50,169 nt of DNA from an uncultured Lachnospiraceae bacterium (GTDB lineage: Bacteria > Bacillota > Clostridia > Lachnospirales > Lachnospiraceae), in NCBI GenBank assembly GCA_900317585.1, contig ONHG01000026.1:1-50169 (forward strand), in the 5' to 3' direction. Position numbers and translations under genes: made by a program. Positions 50,169 through 50,169 of this stretch are shown piece after piece. Under the pieces are notes generated by a model. It was not told the DNA's origin. It ran no database searches and saw nothing but the letters and a program-made list of their open reading frames with translations. The first letter of the stretch is position 1; the number at the start of each line of letters is the position of its first letter.

Positions 50169-50169
50169 A

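Noticed and set aside
49799-50169. CRISPR array or tmRNA, RNase P or SRP RNA
   Set aside because: No regular repeat-spacer pattern and none of the diagnostic conserved cores of those RNAs.

Overview
The window looks like chromosomal DNA of a low-GC gut Firmicute of the family Lachnospiraceae, close to Agathobacter/Eubacterium rectale or Roseburia. This is inferred from protein styles and codon use; no 16S rRNA gene is present. Most genes are on the + strand, with AGGAGG-type ribosome sites and sigma-A promoters that fit TTGACA-N17-TATAAT.

Layout. (1) 0-4 kb: a 5'-truncated metallophosphoesterase, a VapBC-like toxin-antitoxin pair, a PIN/NYN-like protein and CutC. (2) 4-11.5 kb: cytosine deaminase CodA, a PucR regulator, an NhaC-type antiporter, a cytidylate-kinase-like protein, the M20 peptidase PepD and an AraC regulator. 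(3) 11.7-13.4 kb: a GH13 alpha-glucosidase. (4) 13.4-24.7 kb: a sulfur block. It holds thioredoxin reductase, MetY, a siroheme sulfite reductase, TusA, thioredoxin, a ThiS-like carrier ending in Gly-Gly-Cys, a ThiF-like adenylase, a JAMM protease, BioY, three siroheme-synthesis genes (SirC, HemC, CobA-HemD) and a second MetY. Together these match the protein-thiocarboxylate homocysteine pathway known from Wolinella succinogenes (HcyS/HcyF/HcyD/MetY/Sir). (5) 24.8-32.3 kb: a GGDEF-EAL protein, rhodanese, an RNA methyltransferase, a secreted C1 protease, a cell-wall amidase and RdgB. (6) 32.4-33.3 kb: six tRNA genes (Pro, Gly, Arg, His, Gln, Lys), followed by a GC-rich tandem repeat and a duplicated tRNA-Lys 3' end. 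(7) 33.3-39.8 kb: BioB behind a BirA-like operator, a MITE-like inverted repeat, two paralogous TPR-GGDEF proteins and class III fructose-bisphosphatase. (8) 39.9-40.9 kb: a STAND/AAA-like ATPase preceded by reiterated AGTTATAAA units.

(9) 41.2-49.8 kb is the most distinctive accessory region. It encodes an AgrA/AgrC-like two-component system, a 20-codon ORF behind two LytTR-type direct repeats, a C39-peptidase ABC exporter (PCAT) and a double-glycine-leader precursor. These are followed by a small membrane protein that may give immunity, a GyrI-like protein, an HlyD-type adaptor, a surface-anchored Ig-like protein and a second precursor with an almost identical leader. The second precursor seems to be split by a frameshift at an A6 run, and both precursors share a homologous upstream segment. 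The locus reads as a self-regulated peptide secretion (bacteriocin or signalling) system that I cannot match to a described one.

(10) 49.8-50.17 kb has no convincing gene but is dense in hairpins, including GCAA and C(UUCG)G tetraloops. It is a candidate structured RNA or the edge of another element.
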